Shown here: positions 56,709 through 64,000 of the stretch, one piece after another
Layout of the letters: the number at the start of each line of letters is the position of its first letter
How positions within the stretch are numbered: position 1 is the stretch's first letter
NCBI RefSeq assembly: GCF_019396345.1
Contig: NZ_JAHKRM010000016.1
Coordinates: 88,976-152,975, forward strand
DNA: 64,000 nucleotides
Source of the DNA: Nonomuraea guangzhouensis
Lineage (GTDB): Bacteria; Actinomycetota; Actinomycetes; Streptosporangiales; Streptosporangiaceae
Direction: 5' to 3'
Notes under the pieces: generated by a model
The model's input: the letters and a program-made list of their open reading frames with translations, nothing else
The model's database searches: none
Told to the model about the DNA's origin: nothing
Position numbers and translations under genes: made by a program

Positions 56709-56746
56709 ACGAAGGCCCAGGCCGGAAGATCGGCCTGGGCCTTCGT
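56709..56746. terminator. Bidirectional terminator between PRC-barrel and GH6 genes
   Basis: ACGAAGGCCCAGGCCG and CGGCCTGGGCCTTCGT form a perfect 16-bp stem with a 6-base loop. It lies between two convergent genes, 4 bases after one stop and about 60 from the other. Confidence 0.85.
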
Positions 56747-56807
56747 CATGTCCGCCGGGGAGACGGACGGGCAGGCGTCCGTCAGGAGACCGGCGGATGC
56801 GTGGCCG

Positions 56808-59156
56808 TCAGTTGACGGGCGGGTAGGCGTTCCGGACCAGCTCCTGGAACTGGGCGGAGAACCACTGGCCGGACAAGGGGGCGTCGGGCAGCGCGCCGGT
56901 CAGGTTGTGGCCGTTGAGGTCGTTGCCCGTGTAGGTGGGGTCGCACATCCGGTCGAACTTCTTGCCCTCGTCGTTCGGGATGTCCTTGCTGGCGCCGTCC
57001 GACTCGCCGGGCGGCTTGATCCACACGTAGGCGTCCAGACCGGATTCGGGGTTGGCGGTCGGCCGCGCGCCGAGACCCGCGCCGCTCTGGTTGCACCAGT
57101 TGCCGGCGTGGATGCGCCGGTCGATGCGTGACTGGTTGACGAAGGTGTCGACAACCGTCGAAGTGCTCGGGCCGGTCGGGCGGGCGCTGCCGCCCCAGCC
57201 GTTGCGCGAGGTGTCGATCAGCATGCCGAGCCCCGACTTGAAGCCCTTGCCGATCAGCGCGGTACGCAGGGCCTGGGCGAAGGACGACTCGTCCACGTAC
57301 CAGTTCCAGTCGACCCACTTGGACTGCCGGACCGAGGTGCCGTTCACCGTGGTGTTGATGGTGAAGTACAGCTCCTTGGTCACGGAGGTGTTCGCGGTGT
57401 TGGTGATGAAACCGTCGACGCTGTCCACCCCGGCGCTGGCGCCGGCGACGGTGGAGTAGAAGAGGTTGACCGACGGGTTGAAGTTCGAGTCCCAGCCGAG
57501 CCAGGCGTGGTGGGCGGCGTCGATGTAGGTGTAGACGTTCGACATCGCGTGCAGCTTGTTCAGCGCGTACTGGACGCCCTGGACGTAGGCGCCGGAGGAG
57601 TTGGCCTCCGCGCACTTGGCGAAGCTCAGGTTGGTGACCAGGTTGGGCAGCGAGTCGGGCTCGATGATCGTGACGATCCGCAGGTTCGCGTACTTCGAGT
57701 CGCTCATGATGGCGGCGATCGGGTCGATGTACTCGCTCTTGTAGCGGTTGAGCCCGTTCTCCGCGACGAGCAGCTCGCCGTTGGAGGCCAGCGCCGAGCA
57801 GTCGCGGTTGGGCAGGTCGTAGATGACGAACTGGACGGTCAGCGGCGCGGAGCCGTTGGCGGCGTCCTGGGTGACGGCCGCGTCCAGGTGCGCCCGCAGG
57901 CCCATGACGGACGAGCTGCCGGCGATGGCGGCGATGCGGTCCAGCCACACGGCGGTGGAGGTGTTGGACACCGCGGCACCGCCCGGTTCGGCGGCGGCCT
58001 TGGCCTTCCAGTTGGGGTTGACGTAGCCGGTGGCGCCCGCGTACGGGTTGTCCACGTGTCCGGCGGGCGGCGGGCCGTCGTCGTCGGCCTCGGTGGCGGT
58101 GACCGTCTTACTGGTCAGGCCGGTGGAGGCGACGGTGAAGGTGCGCGTGCCGTTGGTGGTGTCGGAGTCCTGGGCCGCGCCGATGGTCACGGTCTGGGCG
58201 GTGTTCCAGTTGGCGGAGGTGAAGGTGAGCGAGCCGCCCGAGGTGACGGTGAGGTCGGCGTCGCCGCTGCCGGCCGTGGAGGTGACGGTCAGGTTCGCGG
58301 ACGGCTGGATGGCCGGCTTGACCGTGTAGGTGGCGCTGCCGCCTTCCGGAACGGTCACCGCGGCCGGGGTCACGACCAGCGACTGCGTCTGCGTGGTGTC
58401 GTCGTCGACCTCGGTGGCGTTCACGGTGGCGGAGGTGACGCCGGTCCCGCCGACGGTGAAGGCGGCCGTGCCGTTGGTGGTGTCGGCGTCCTGGGCCGCG
58501 GCCAGGGTCACGGTCTGGGCGGTGTTCCAGTTGCTCGGGGTGAAGGTGAGCGAGCCGCCGGAGCTCACGCTCAGGTCGGTGTCGCCGCTGGACCGCGTGG
58601 TCGCGACGGTCACGTTGGCGGTGGGGGCGGACGACAGCCTGGCGGTGAAGGTCGCCGTGCCGCCCTCGTTGACGGACACCGAGCTGGCGGAGGTGACCAC
58701 CGAAGGCGTCTGTGGGTTACCGCCGCCACAGGTGACGTTGTTGACGGTGAAGGCGGGCGGGTTCGGGTTGGAACCGCTCCACGTGCCGTTGAAGCCGATG
58801 TTGGTCGAGCCGCCGGTGGCGAGGTTGCCGTTGTACGACAGGTTCTGCCCGGTGACCCGGGTGCCGGTCTGGCTCCAGTTGGCGCCCCAGCCGGTCGGGG
58901 TGTACTTCTGGGTGGTCGTGGGGAAGTCGAAGGCCAGCGTCCACGCGGTGAGCGGGTCACCGAGGTTCTTCAGTGTGATGTTCGCGGTGAAGCCGCCCTG
59001 CCCCGGACTCGTCGTCCACGTGTTGGGCGTGTAGGCGACGTCGCAGGCGACCGCGGCTTGCGCGGCCGTGGTCTGGCCGGTGGCGAGCCCTAAGGCCGCC
59101 AGGCAGGCGGCGGTCGCGGTCACGGCCCATCTGCGCAGGCCGCGGTGGAGTTTCAC
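56808..59156 (-). CDS. Secreted GH6 cellobiohydrolase with N-terminal CBM2 and two Calx-beta-like domains
   Basis: A 782-residue cellulase cutting cellobiose from the non-reducing ends of cellulose. The signal peptide is followed by CBM2 (VACDVAYTPNTW to NVTCGGG), two Calx-beta-like repeats (about 160-360, SSVSVNEGGTATFTARL and AAVTVPEGGSATYTVKP), and the GH6 catalytic domain. GH6 signatures are YDLPNRDCSA, IIEPDSLPNL and WIKPPGESDG. The GTG at 59156 follows GGAGATG. A CelR/CebR box lies 35 bases upstream. It pairs with the divergent GH48 gene. Confidence 0.93.
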   Translation of the reverse strand: MKLHRGLRRWAVTATAACLAALGLATGQTTAAQAAVACDVAYTPNTWTTSPGQGGFTANITLKNLGDPLTAWTLAFDFPTTTQKYTPTGWGANWSQTGTRVTGQNLSYNGNLATGGSTNIGFNGTWSGSNPNPPAFTVNNVTCGGGNPQTPSVVTSASSVSVNEGGTATFTARLSSAPTANVTVATTRSSGDTDLSVSSGGSLTFTPSNWNTAQTVTLAAAQDADTTNGTAAFTVGGTGVTSATVNATEVDDDTTQTQSLVVTPAAVTVPEGGSATYTVKPAIQPSANLTVTSTAGSGDADLTVTSGGSLTFTSANWNTAQTVTIGAAQDSDTTNGTRTFTVASTGLTSKTVTATEADDDGPPPAGHVDNPYAGATGYVNPNWKAKAAAEPGGAAVSNTSTAVWLDRIAAIAGSSSVMGLRAHLDAAVTQDAANGSAPLTVQFVIYDLPNRDCSALASNGELLVAENGLNRYKSEYIDPIAAIMSDSKYANLRIVTIIEPDSLPNLVTNLSFAKCAEANSSGAYVQGVQYALNKLHAMSNVYTYIDAAHHAWLGWDSNFNPSVNLFYSTVAGASAGVDSVDGFITNTANTSVTKELYFTINTTVNGTSVRQSKWVDWNWYVDESSFAQALRTALIGKGFKSGLGMLIDTSRNGWGGSARPTGPSTSTVVDTFVNQSRIDRRIHAGNWCNQSGAGLGARPTANPESGLDAYVWIKPPGESDGASKDIPNDEGKKFDRMCDPTYTGNDLNGHNLTGALPDAPLSGQWFSAQFQELVRNAYPPVN

Positions 59157-59190
59157 GAGCAATCATCTCCAGGGAGCTAAGACTGACGTG

Positions 59191-59204
59191 TGGGAGCGCT
59201 CCCA
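59191..59204. promoter_or_regulatory. CelR/CebR-type operator, proximal to GH6
   Basis: TGGGAGCGCTCCCA, a perfect 14-bp palindrome, is identical to the operator bound by LacI-type CelR/CebR cellulose regulators. It lies 35 bases before the GH6 start, where binding would block transcription. Confidence 0.9.
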
Positions 59205-59394
59205 TCTTGAGCCGTGCTCACGGGTGTGTACAGGGTGCGGTGAAGTGCGGCTGGGTCGCCTACCCCGGCATGCTCGCCGAACGCCGCGGAACGTCCATGA
59301 AACTTTCATGCCACGGCGCCAGGTGAGAGGAAATATGCCTATTACCGGGACGGCATTCCGTTGACATCTCCATGCCGCCACCCACAATCCATTT

Positions 59395-59408
59395 TGGGAG
59401 CGCTCCCA
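59395..59408. promoter_or_regulatory. CelR/CebR-type operator, proximal to GH48
   Basis: A second exact copy of TGGGAGCGCTCCCA, 24 bases before the GH48 start. The two boxes are 204 bases apart centre to centre and serve the divergent pair. Confidence 0.9.
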
Positions 59409-59431
59409 CCCACTACTCCCATGGAGACCTC

Positions 59432-62353
59432 GTGTCGTACACAATGTTCGCGCGCCTGAGGAGGCGGCTCGCACCCGCTTTCCTCCTTGTCCTCATCGCC
59501 GGGGTGACCACCACGCTGACCGCCGCGCCCGCCAGCGCTGCCGTCGCCTGCGATGTGACCTACACCACCAACGACTGGTCGGGCGGCTTCACCGCCAGCG
59601 TCACCATCAAGAACACCGGTGACCCGATCAACGGCTGGACGCTCGGCTTCACCTTCCCCACGACCACACAGAAGCTCAGTCAGGGCTGGAGCGCCACCTG
59701 GGCGCAGACCGCCCAGGCCGTCACCGCCAAGAACCTCGACTGGAACGGCAACCTCGCCACCGGCGCCTCCACCAACATCGGCTTCAACGGCACGTTCAGC
59801 GGCACCAACCCCAAACCGACCGCGTTCACCGTCAACGGGGTCACCTGCGGGGGCGCCAACCAGCCGCCGACCGTGGCGCTGACCTCGCCGACCGCCGGGC
59901 AGACGTTCGTGGCGCCCGCCACGGTGCCGCTCGCCGCGACCGCCTCGGACCCCGGCGGCTCGATCGCCAAGGTCGACTTCTACCAGGGCACCACGCTGCT
60001 GAACAGCGACACCGTCGCGCCGTACGCCTACAGTTGGCCGAACGTGCCCGCGGGCAGCTACTCGATCACCGCCAGGGCCACCGACAACCTCGGCGCCACC
60101 ACCACCTCCGCGCCCGTCGGGATCACCGTGACGGCCGACTCCACGCCGGCGCTCGTGGTGAGCCCGACGAGCCTGGCCGTGCCGGAGAAGGGCACCGCGG
60201 CGTTCGGCGTGCGGCTGTCGCGGGCACCCACCGGCAACGTGACCGTCGCCACCGCGCGGACCAGTGGTGACACCGACCTCACGGTCTCCTCGGGCGGCAG
60301 CCTGACCTTCACCACCGCCAACTGGAACACCGCGCAGAACGTCACGCTGGCCGCGGCCGACGACACCGACACGACCGCCGGCTCCGCCACGTTCACGGTG
60401 AGCGCGACCGGCTACGCCTCGGTCGCGGTCGCCGCCACCGAGGCCGACGACGACCTGCCGGGCGGCGACAACGAGTACGTCAAGCGGTTCACCGAGCTCT
60501 ACAACGAGCTGCACGATCCGGCCAACGGCTACTTCTCACCCGAAGGCGTGCCGTACCACTCGCTGGAGACCTTCATGGTCGAGGCGCCCGACCAGGGGCA
60601 CGAGACCACGTCGGAGGCGTTCAGCTACTACCTGTGGCTGGAGGCGGTCTACGGGCAGGTGACCGGTGACTGGGCCAAGTTCAACACCGCCTGGGGCGTG
60701 ATGGAGAAGTACATCATCCCGGCCACGGCCGACCAGCCGACCAACTCGTTCTACACCCCGTCGAAGCCGGCCACGTACATCCCCGAGTCCACCTCGATCA
60801 ACAACTACCCGTCGCCGCTGGACACCAGCGTGAGCGTGGGCAGCGACCCGATCGCCAACGAGCTGAAGAGCGCGTACGGCACCGGCGACATCTACGGCAT
60901 GCACTGGCTGCTGGACGTGGACAACACCTACAAGTTCGGCCGCTGCGGCGACGGCACCACCAAGCCCGCCTACATCAACACCTACCAGCGCGGCCCCGAG
61001 GAGTCGGTCTTCGAGACGATCCCGCAGCCGTCCTGCGACACGTTCAAGCACGGCGGGCCCAACGGCTTCCTCGACCTGTTCGTCAAGGACAGCTCGTACG
61101 CCAAGCAGTGGAAGTACACCAACGCCCCCGACGCCGACGCGCGGGCCGTGCAGGCGGCGTACTGGGCCGAGACCTGGGCCAAGGCGCAGGGCAAGGAGTC
61201 GCAGATCTCGGCGTCGGTCACCAAGGCCGCGAAGATGGGCGACTACCTGCGGTACTCGATGTACGACAAGTACTTCAAGAAGCCCGGCTGCACCAGCCCG
61301 TCCTGCGCGGCCGGCACCGGCAAGGACGCCTCCAACTACCTGCTGTCCTGGTATTACGCGTGGGGCGGCGCGACCGACGCGAGCGCCGGCTGGGCGTGGC
61401 GCATCGGCTCCAGCCACAACCACTCCGGCTACCAGAACCCGCTGGCCGCCTGGGCCCTGTCGAACGTCGCCGAGCTCAAGCCCAAGAGCGCGACCGGCGT
61501 CACCGACTGGAGCACCAGCCTGACCCGCCAGCTCCAGTTCTACAAGTGGCTGCAGTCGGCCGAGGGCGCCATCGCCGGCGGCGCGACCAACAGCTGGGAA
61601 GGCCACTACGGGACGCCGCCGGCCGGTCTGCCCAAGTTCTTCGGCATGGCCTATGACTGGCAGCCCGTCTACCACGACCCGCCGTCCAACCAGTGGTTCG
61701 GCTTCCAGGCGTGGACGATGGAGCGGGTGGCCGAGTACTACTACGCCACCGGCAACGCCGACGCGAAGGCGCTGCTCGACAAGTGGGTCACCTGGTCGCT
61801 GGCCAACACCACGATCAACGCGGACGGCACGTACCAGATCCCGTCCACGCTGCGCTGGACCGGTCAGCCCGCGGGCGACTTCAGCTCGGCGAGCGGCATG
61901 CCCGCCGCCAACCCGGGCCTGCACGTGACGGTCGCGGACTACACGCAGGACGTCGGCGTGGCCGGCGCCTACGCCAAGGCCCTGATGTACTACGCCGCCA
62001 AGGCCAACCACGCGGCGGCGAGGACCACGGCCAAGGCGCTGCTCGACGGTGTCTGGAAGTACCGCGACGCCAAGGGCGTGTCGGTGCCGGAGACCAAGAC
62101 GGACTACAAGCGGGTCGGTGACCCGGTGTACGTCCCGGCCGGGTGGAGCGGCACCATGCCGAACGGCGACCCGATCAACTCCAACTCGACGTTCCTGTCG
62201 ATCAGGTCCTTCTACAAGAACGACCCCGACTACGCGAGGGTCGACGCCTTCCTCAAGGGCACGGGACCGGCGCCGGTCTTCAACTATCACCGGTTCTGGG
62301 CGCAGGTGGACGTGGCCGTCGCCCTGGCCGAGTACGGACGGCTCTTCCCCTGA
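59432..62353 (+). CDS. Secreted GH48 exocellulase with CBM2, Ig-like and Calx-beta-like domains
   Basis: A 973-residue cellulase acting from reducing ends. The signal peptide is followed by CBM2 (ACDVTYTTNDWSGGF to NGVTCGG), a bacterial Ig-like domain (PPTVALTSPTAGQTFVAPAT to TDNLGATTTS), one Calx-beta-like domain (TSLAVPEKGTAAFGVRL), then a large GH48 domain. GH48 signatures include DPANGYFSPEGVPYHSLETF, EAPDQGHETTSEA and MHWLLDVDNTYKFG. The GTG at 59432 has GGAG close upstream. It works with GH6 from opposite chain ends. Confidence 0.94.
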   Translation: MSYTMFARLRRRLAPAFLLVLIAGVTTTLTAAPASAAVACDVTYTTNDWSGGFTASVTIKNTGDPINGWTLGFTFPTTTQKLSQGWSATWAQTAQAVTAKNLDWNGNLATGASTNIGFNGTFSGTNPKPTAFTVNGVTCGGANQPPTVALTSPTAGQTFVAPATVPLAATASDPGGSIAKVDFYQGTTLLNSDTVAPYAYSWPNVPAGSYSITARATDNLGATTTSAPVGITVTADSTPALVVSPTSLAVPEKGTAAFGVRLSRAPTGNVTVATARTSGDTDLTVSSGGSLTFTTANWNTAQNVTLAAADDTDTTAGSATFTVSATGYASVAVAATEADDDLPGGDNEYVKRFTELYNELHDPANGYFSPEGVPYHSLETFMVEAPDQGHETTSEAFSYYLWLEAVYGQVTGDWAKFNTAWGVMEKYIIPATADQPTNSFYTPSKPATYIPESTSINNYPSPLDTSVSVGSDPIANELKSAYGTGDIYGMHWLLDVDNTYKFGRCGDGTTKPAYINTYQRGPEESVFETIPQPSCDTFKHGGPNGFLDLFVKDSSYAKQWKYTNAPDADARAVQAAYWAETWAKAQGKESQISASVTKAAKMGDYLRYSMYDKYFKKPGCTSPSCAAGTGKDASNYLLSWYYAWGGATDASAGWAWRIGSSHNHSGYQNPLAAWALSNVAELKPKSATGVTDWSTSLTRQLQFYKWLQSAEGAIAGGATNSWEGHYGTPPAGLPKFFGMAYDWQPVYHDPPSNQWFGFQAWTMERVAEYYYATGNADAKALLDKWVTWSLANTTINADGTYQIPSTLRWTGQPAGDFSSASGMPAANPGLHVTVADYTQDVGVAGAYAKALMYYAAKANHAAARTTAKALLDGVWKYRDAKGVSVPETKTDYKRVGDPVYVPAGWSGTMPNGDPINSNSTFLSIRSFYKNDPDYARVDAFLKGTGPAPVFNYHRFWAQVDVAVALAEYGRLFP

Positions 62354-62370
62354 GCCGTCGCTCCATGATC

Positions 62371-62411
62371 ACCCCGCCTCGCCGCGTCCTGCCACGTCGG
62401 CGGGGCGGGGT
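62371..62411 (+). terminator. Hairpin between GH48 and mannanase genes
   Basis: ACCCCGCCTCGCCG pairs with CGGCGGGGCGGGGT through a 14-bp stem with one G-T pair. No T run, so it may be an attenuator or mRNA-stabilising stem. Confidence 0.5.
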
Positions 62412-62430
62412 CTCCACCGAAAGGCCGCCC

Positions 62431-64000
62431 ATGAGAATACGACTCGCGGCGCTCGCCGCAGTGTGCCTGCCGCTGTTCTTCCTCTCCGCGCCCGTGCCCG
62501 CGCACGCCGCCACCGGCATCCACGTCAGCGGCACGAAGATCCTCGAAGCGGGCGGCCAGGAGTTCGTGATGCGCGGCACCAGCCACGCGCACACCTGGTA
62601 CCCCACGCAGACCAAGGCGTTCGCCGACATCAAGTCGCTGGGCGCGAACACCGTCCGGGTGGTCCTCAGCGGCGGGCGCTGGACCGCCAACGGCGTCTCC
62701 GACGTGGCCGACGTGGTCTCCCGCTGCAAGGCCAACCGGCTGATCTGCGTACTGGAGAACCACGACACCACCGGGTACGGCGAGCAGGGCGGCGCCTACA
62801 CCCTCGACCAGGCGGCCGACTACTGGATCAGCGTCAAGAGCGCCCTGGCCGGCCAGGAGAACTACGTCATCGTCAACATCGGCAACGAGCCGGTCGGCAA
62901 CAACGCCGTCACCCCCGACTGGACCACCGCCACGGCCAACGCGGTCAAGAAGCTGCGCGCCAACGGCTTCGACCACGCGCTCATGGTGGACGCGCCCAAC
63001 TGGGGCCAGGACTGGCAGAACGTCATGCGCACCACCGCCAGGACCGTCTTCGACGCCGACCCCAGCAAGAACACGATCTTCTCCGTGCACATGTACGGCG
63101 TGTACGACACCGCCGCGGAGATCACGTCCTACCTGGACGCCTTCAGAACCGCCGGGCTGCCGCTGGTGATCGGCGAGTTCGGCTTCAACCACTCCGACGG
63201 CGACCCGGACGAGGACACGATCATGGCCCAGTCCGTGAGCCGGGGTCTCGGCTACCTGGGCTGGTCGTGGAGCGGCAACGGCGGCGGCGTCGAGTACCTC
63301 GACCAGGTCACCAACTTCGACGTCACCCGGCTCACCTCCTGGGGACAGCGCCTGTTCAACGGCGCCAACGGCATCGCCGCCACCGCGCGCGAGGCGGCGG
63401 TGTACGGCGGCACCACCCCCGACCCGACCCCGCCCAGCGTGCCCGGCACCCCGGTCGCCTCCGGCGTCACCTCGACCGGGGCCACGCTGAACTGGACCGC
63501 CTCCACCGACAACGTGCGGGTGACCGGGTACGACGTCTACCGGGCGCCGGGCACGCTGCTCGGCCAGTCGGCGACCAACTCGATCACGCTGAGCGGGCTG
63601 ACCCCCGCGACCGCCTACCAGGTCTACGTGCGGGCCAGGGACGCGGCGGGCAACGTGTCGGGCCAGTCGGGCCAGGCCACCTTCACCACCCTCACCGGTG
63701 GTGGTGGCGGGGGCTGCACGGCCGTCGCGACCGTACAGAGCCAGTGGAGCAGCGGGTACGTCGTGCAGCCCGTGACCGTGACCAACACCAGCGGCGCGGC
63801 CAAGACCAGTTGGACGGTGACGTTCACGCTGCCCGCCGGGCACGTGCTCACCGGCTCGTGGAACGCCGCGGTGACGGTGAGCGGGCAGACCGTGACGGCC
63901 AGGAACCTGAGCTACAACGGCGCGCTCGGGCCGAACGCGAGCACCGCCTTCGGCTTCCAGGCCAGTCGCCCGAACGGCCAGACGACCGTGCCGTCCGGCT
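62431..64000 (+). CDS. Secreted GH5 beta-mannanase with FnIII and CBM2 (cut by window end)
   Basis: At least 523 residues are visible and the frame stays open to the window end. The signal peptide is MRIRLAALAAVCLPLFFLSA. The GH5 domain follows, with TSHAHTWYPTQTKAFADIKS, the acid/base Glu in NIGNEPVG and the nucleophile Glu in VIGEFGF; HAHTWYP and VHMYGVYDTA point to subfamily 8 mannanases. A linker, an FnIII-like domain and a C-terminal CBM2 (CTAVATVQSQWSSGYVVQ) follow. GAAAGG precedes the ATG. It is 77 bases after the GH48 gene, probably co-regulated. Confidence 0.9.
   Translation, partial: MRIRLAALAAVCLPLFFLSAPVPAHAATGIHVSGTKILEAGGQEFVMRGTSHAHTWYPTQTKAFADIKSLGANTVRVVLSGGRWTANGVSDVADVVSRCKANRLICVLENHDTTGYGEQGGAYTLDQAADYWISVKSALAGQENYVIVNIGNEPVGNNAVTPDWTTATANAVKKLRANGFDHALMVDAPNWGQDWQNVMRTTARTVFDADPSKNTIFSVHMYGVYDTAAEITSYLDAFRTAGLPLVIGEFGFNHSDGDPDEDTIMAQSVSRGLGYLGWSWSGNGGGVEYLDQVTNFDVTRLTSWGQRLFNGANGIAATAREAAVYGGTTPDPTPPSVPGTPVASGVTSTGATLNWTASTDNVRVTGYDVYRAPGTLLGQSATNSITLSGLTPATAYQVYVRARDAAGNVSGQSGQATFTTLTGGGGGGCTAVATVQSQWSSGYVVQPVTVTNTSGAAKTSWTVTFTLPAGHVLTGSWNAAVTVSGQTVTARNLSYNGALGPNASTAFGFQASRPNGQTTVPSG

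Overview
The window is a contiguous stretch of high-GC actinomycete chromosome with no phage, IS element, rRNA, tRNA or CRISPR array that I can see. Most evidence points to a filamentous member of the Streptosporangiales (Nonomuraea/Streptosporangium/Thermobifida side). It has Lsr2, ClpC, a DisA-RadA pair, a SARP regulator, a GC-rich codon bias, GTG/TTG starts, a two-domain geosmin synthase with EshA-type encapsulin shells, and a GH6/GH48 cellulase pair under 14-bp boxes identical to the Thermobifida CelR / Streptomyces CebR operator. Genus assignment is inference.

Layout. 1-5 kb: small LuxR-type HTH protein; NlpC/P60 hydrolase behind a c-di-AMP (ydaO) riboswitch; ArgA-type acetyltransferase; two RDD membrane proteins, the first with a long YGQQ low-complexity tail. 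4.6-8.4 kb: small membrane protein, Lsr2, ClpC with a ClgR-like box. 8.7-12.2 kb: orphan EboE-like protein, MarR regulator divergent from two cupins, MutY. 12.2-21.4 kb: secreted protein, DisA, RadA, a methyltransferase-MerR-thioredoxin run, a sugar isomerase-methyltransferase-TetR operon, and a membrane Fe-S oxidoreductase. 21.5-30.6 kb: glycosyltransferase pair, orphan CsoR, repeat-rich protein, lipoprotein, gamma-carbonic anhydrase, DivIVA-like coiled coil, GntR plus small protein, VanZ. 30.7-38.5 kb: dienelactone hydrolase divergent from a hydratase / solute-binding protein / kynureninase operon, serine hydrolase, MmcQ-like protein, DUF2293 protein, double-FKBP lipoprotein. 38.5-46.6 kb: three-domain amidase coupled to an M23/SapA-like gene remnant, SARP regulator, NERD-pseudokinase with a GNAT partner, small secreted protein, winged-helix protein, STAS protein.

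46.6-53.7 kb is the most striking part. It is a five-gene minus-strand operon: polyprenyl synthetase, IspH, two paralogous Family 2B encapsulin shell proteins with inserted cyclic-nucleotide-binding-like domains, and geosmin synthase. It reads as a compact route from HMBPP to IPP/DMAPP, to prenyl diphosphate, to geosmin, paired with a probable two-component protein compartment. Partner-switch genes lie around it: STAS at 46.3 kb, HATPase at 53.9 kb, STAS at 55.3 kb.

54.4-64 kb: membrane protein, PRC-barrel protein, then a plant-polysaccharide locus. A GH6 cellobiohydrolase and a GH48 cellulase are divergently transcribed from an intergenic region with two perfect CelR/CebR-type palindromes. 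A GH5 beta-mannanase follows and is cut by the window end.

Two networks can be read across the window. The c-di-AMP synthase DisA and a c-di-AMP riboswitch controlling a cell-wall hydrolase lie about 11.5 kb apart. ClpC, Lsr2 and partner-switching proteins suggest stress and developmental control nearby.
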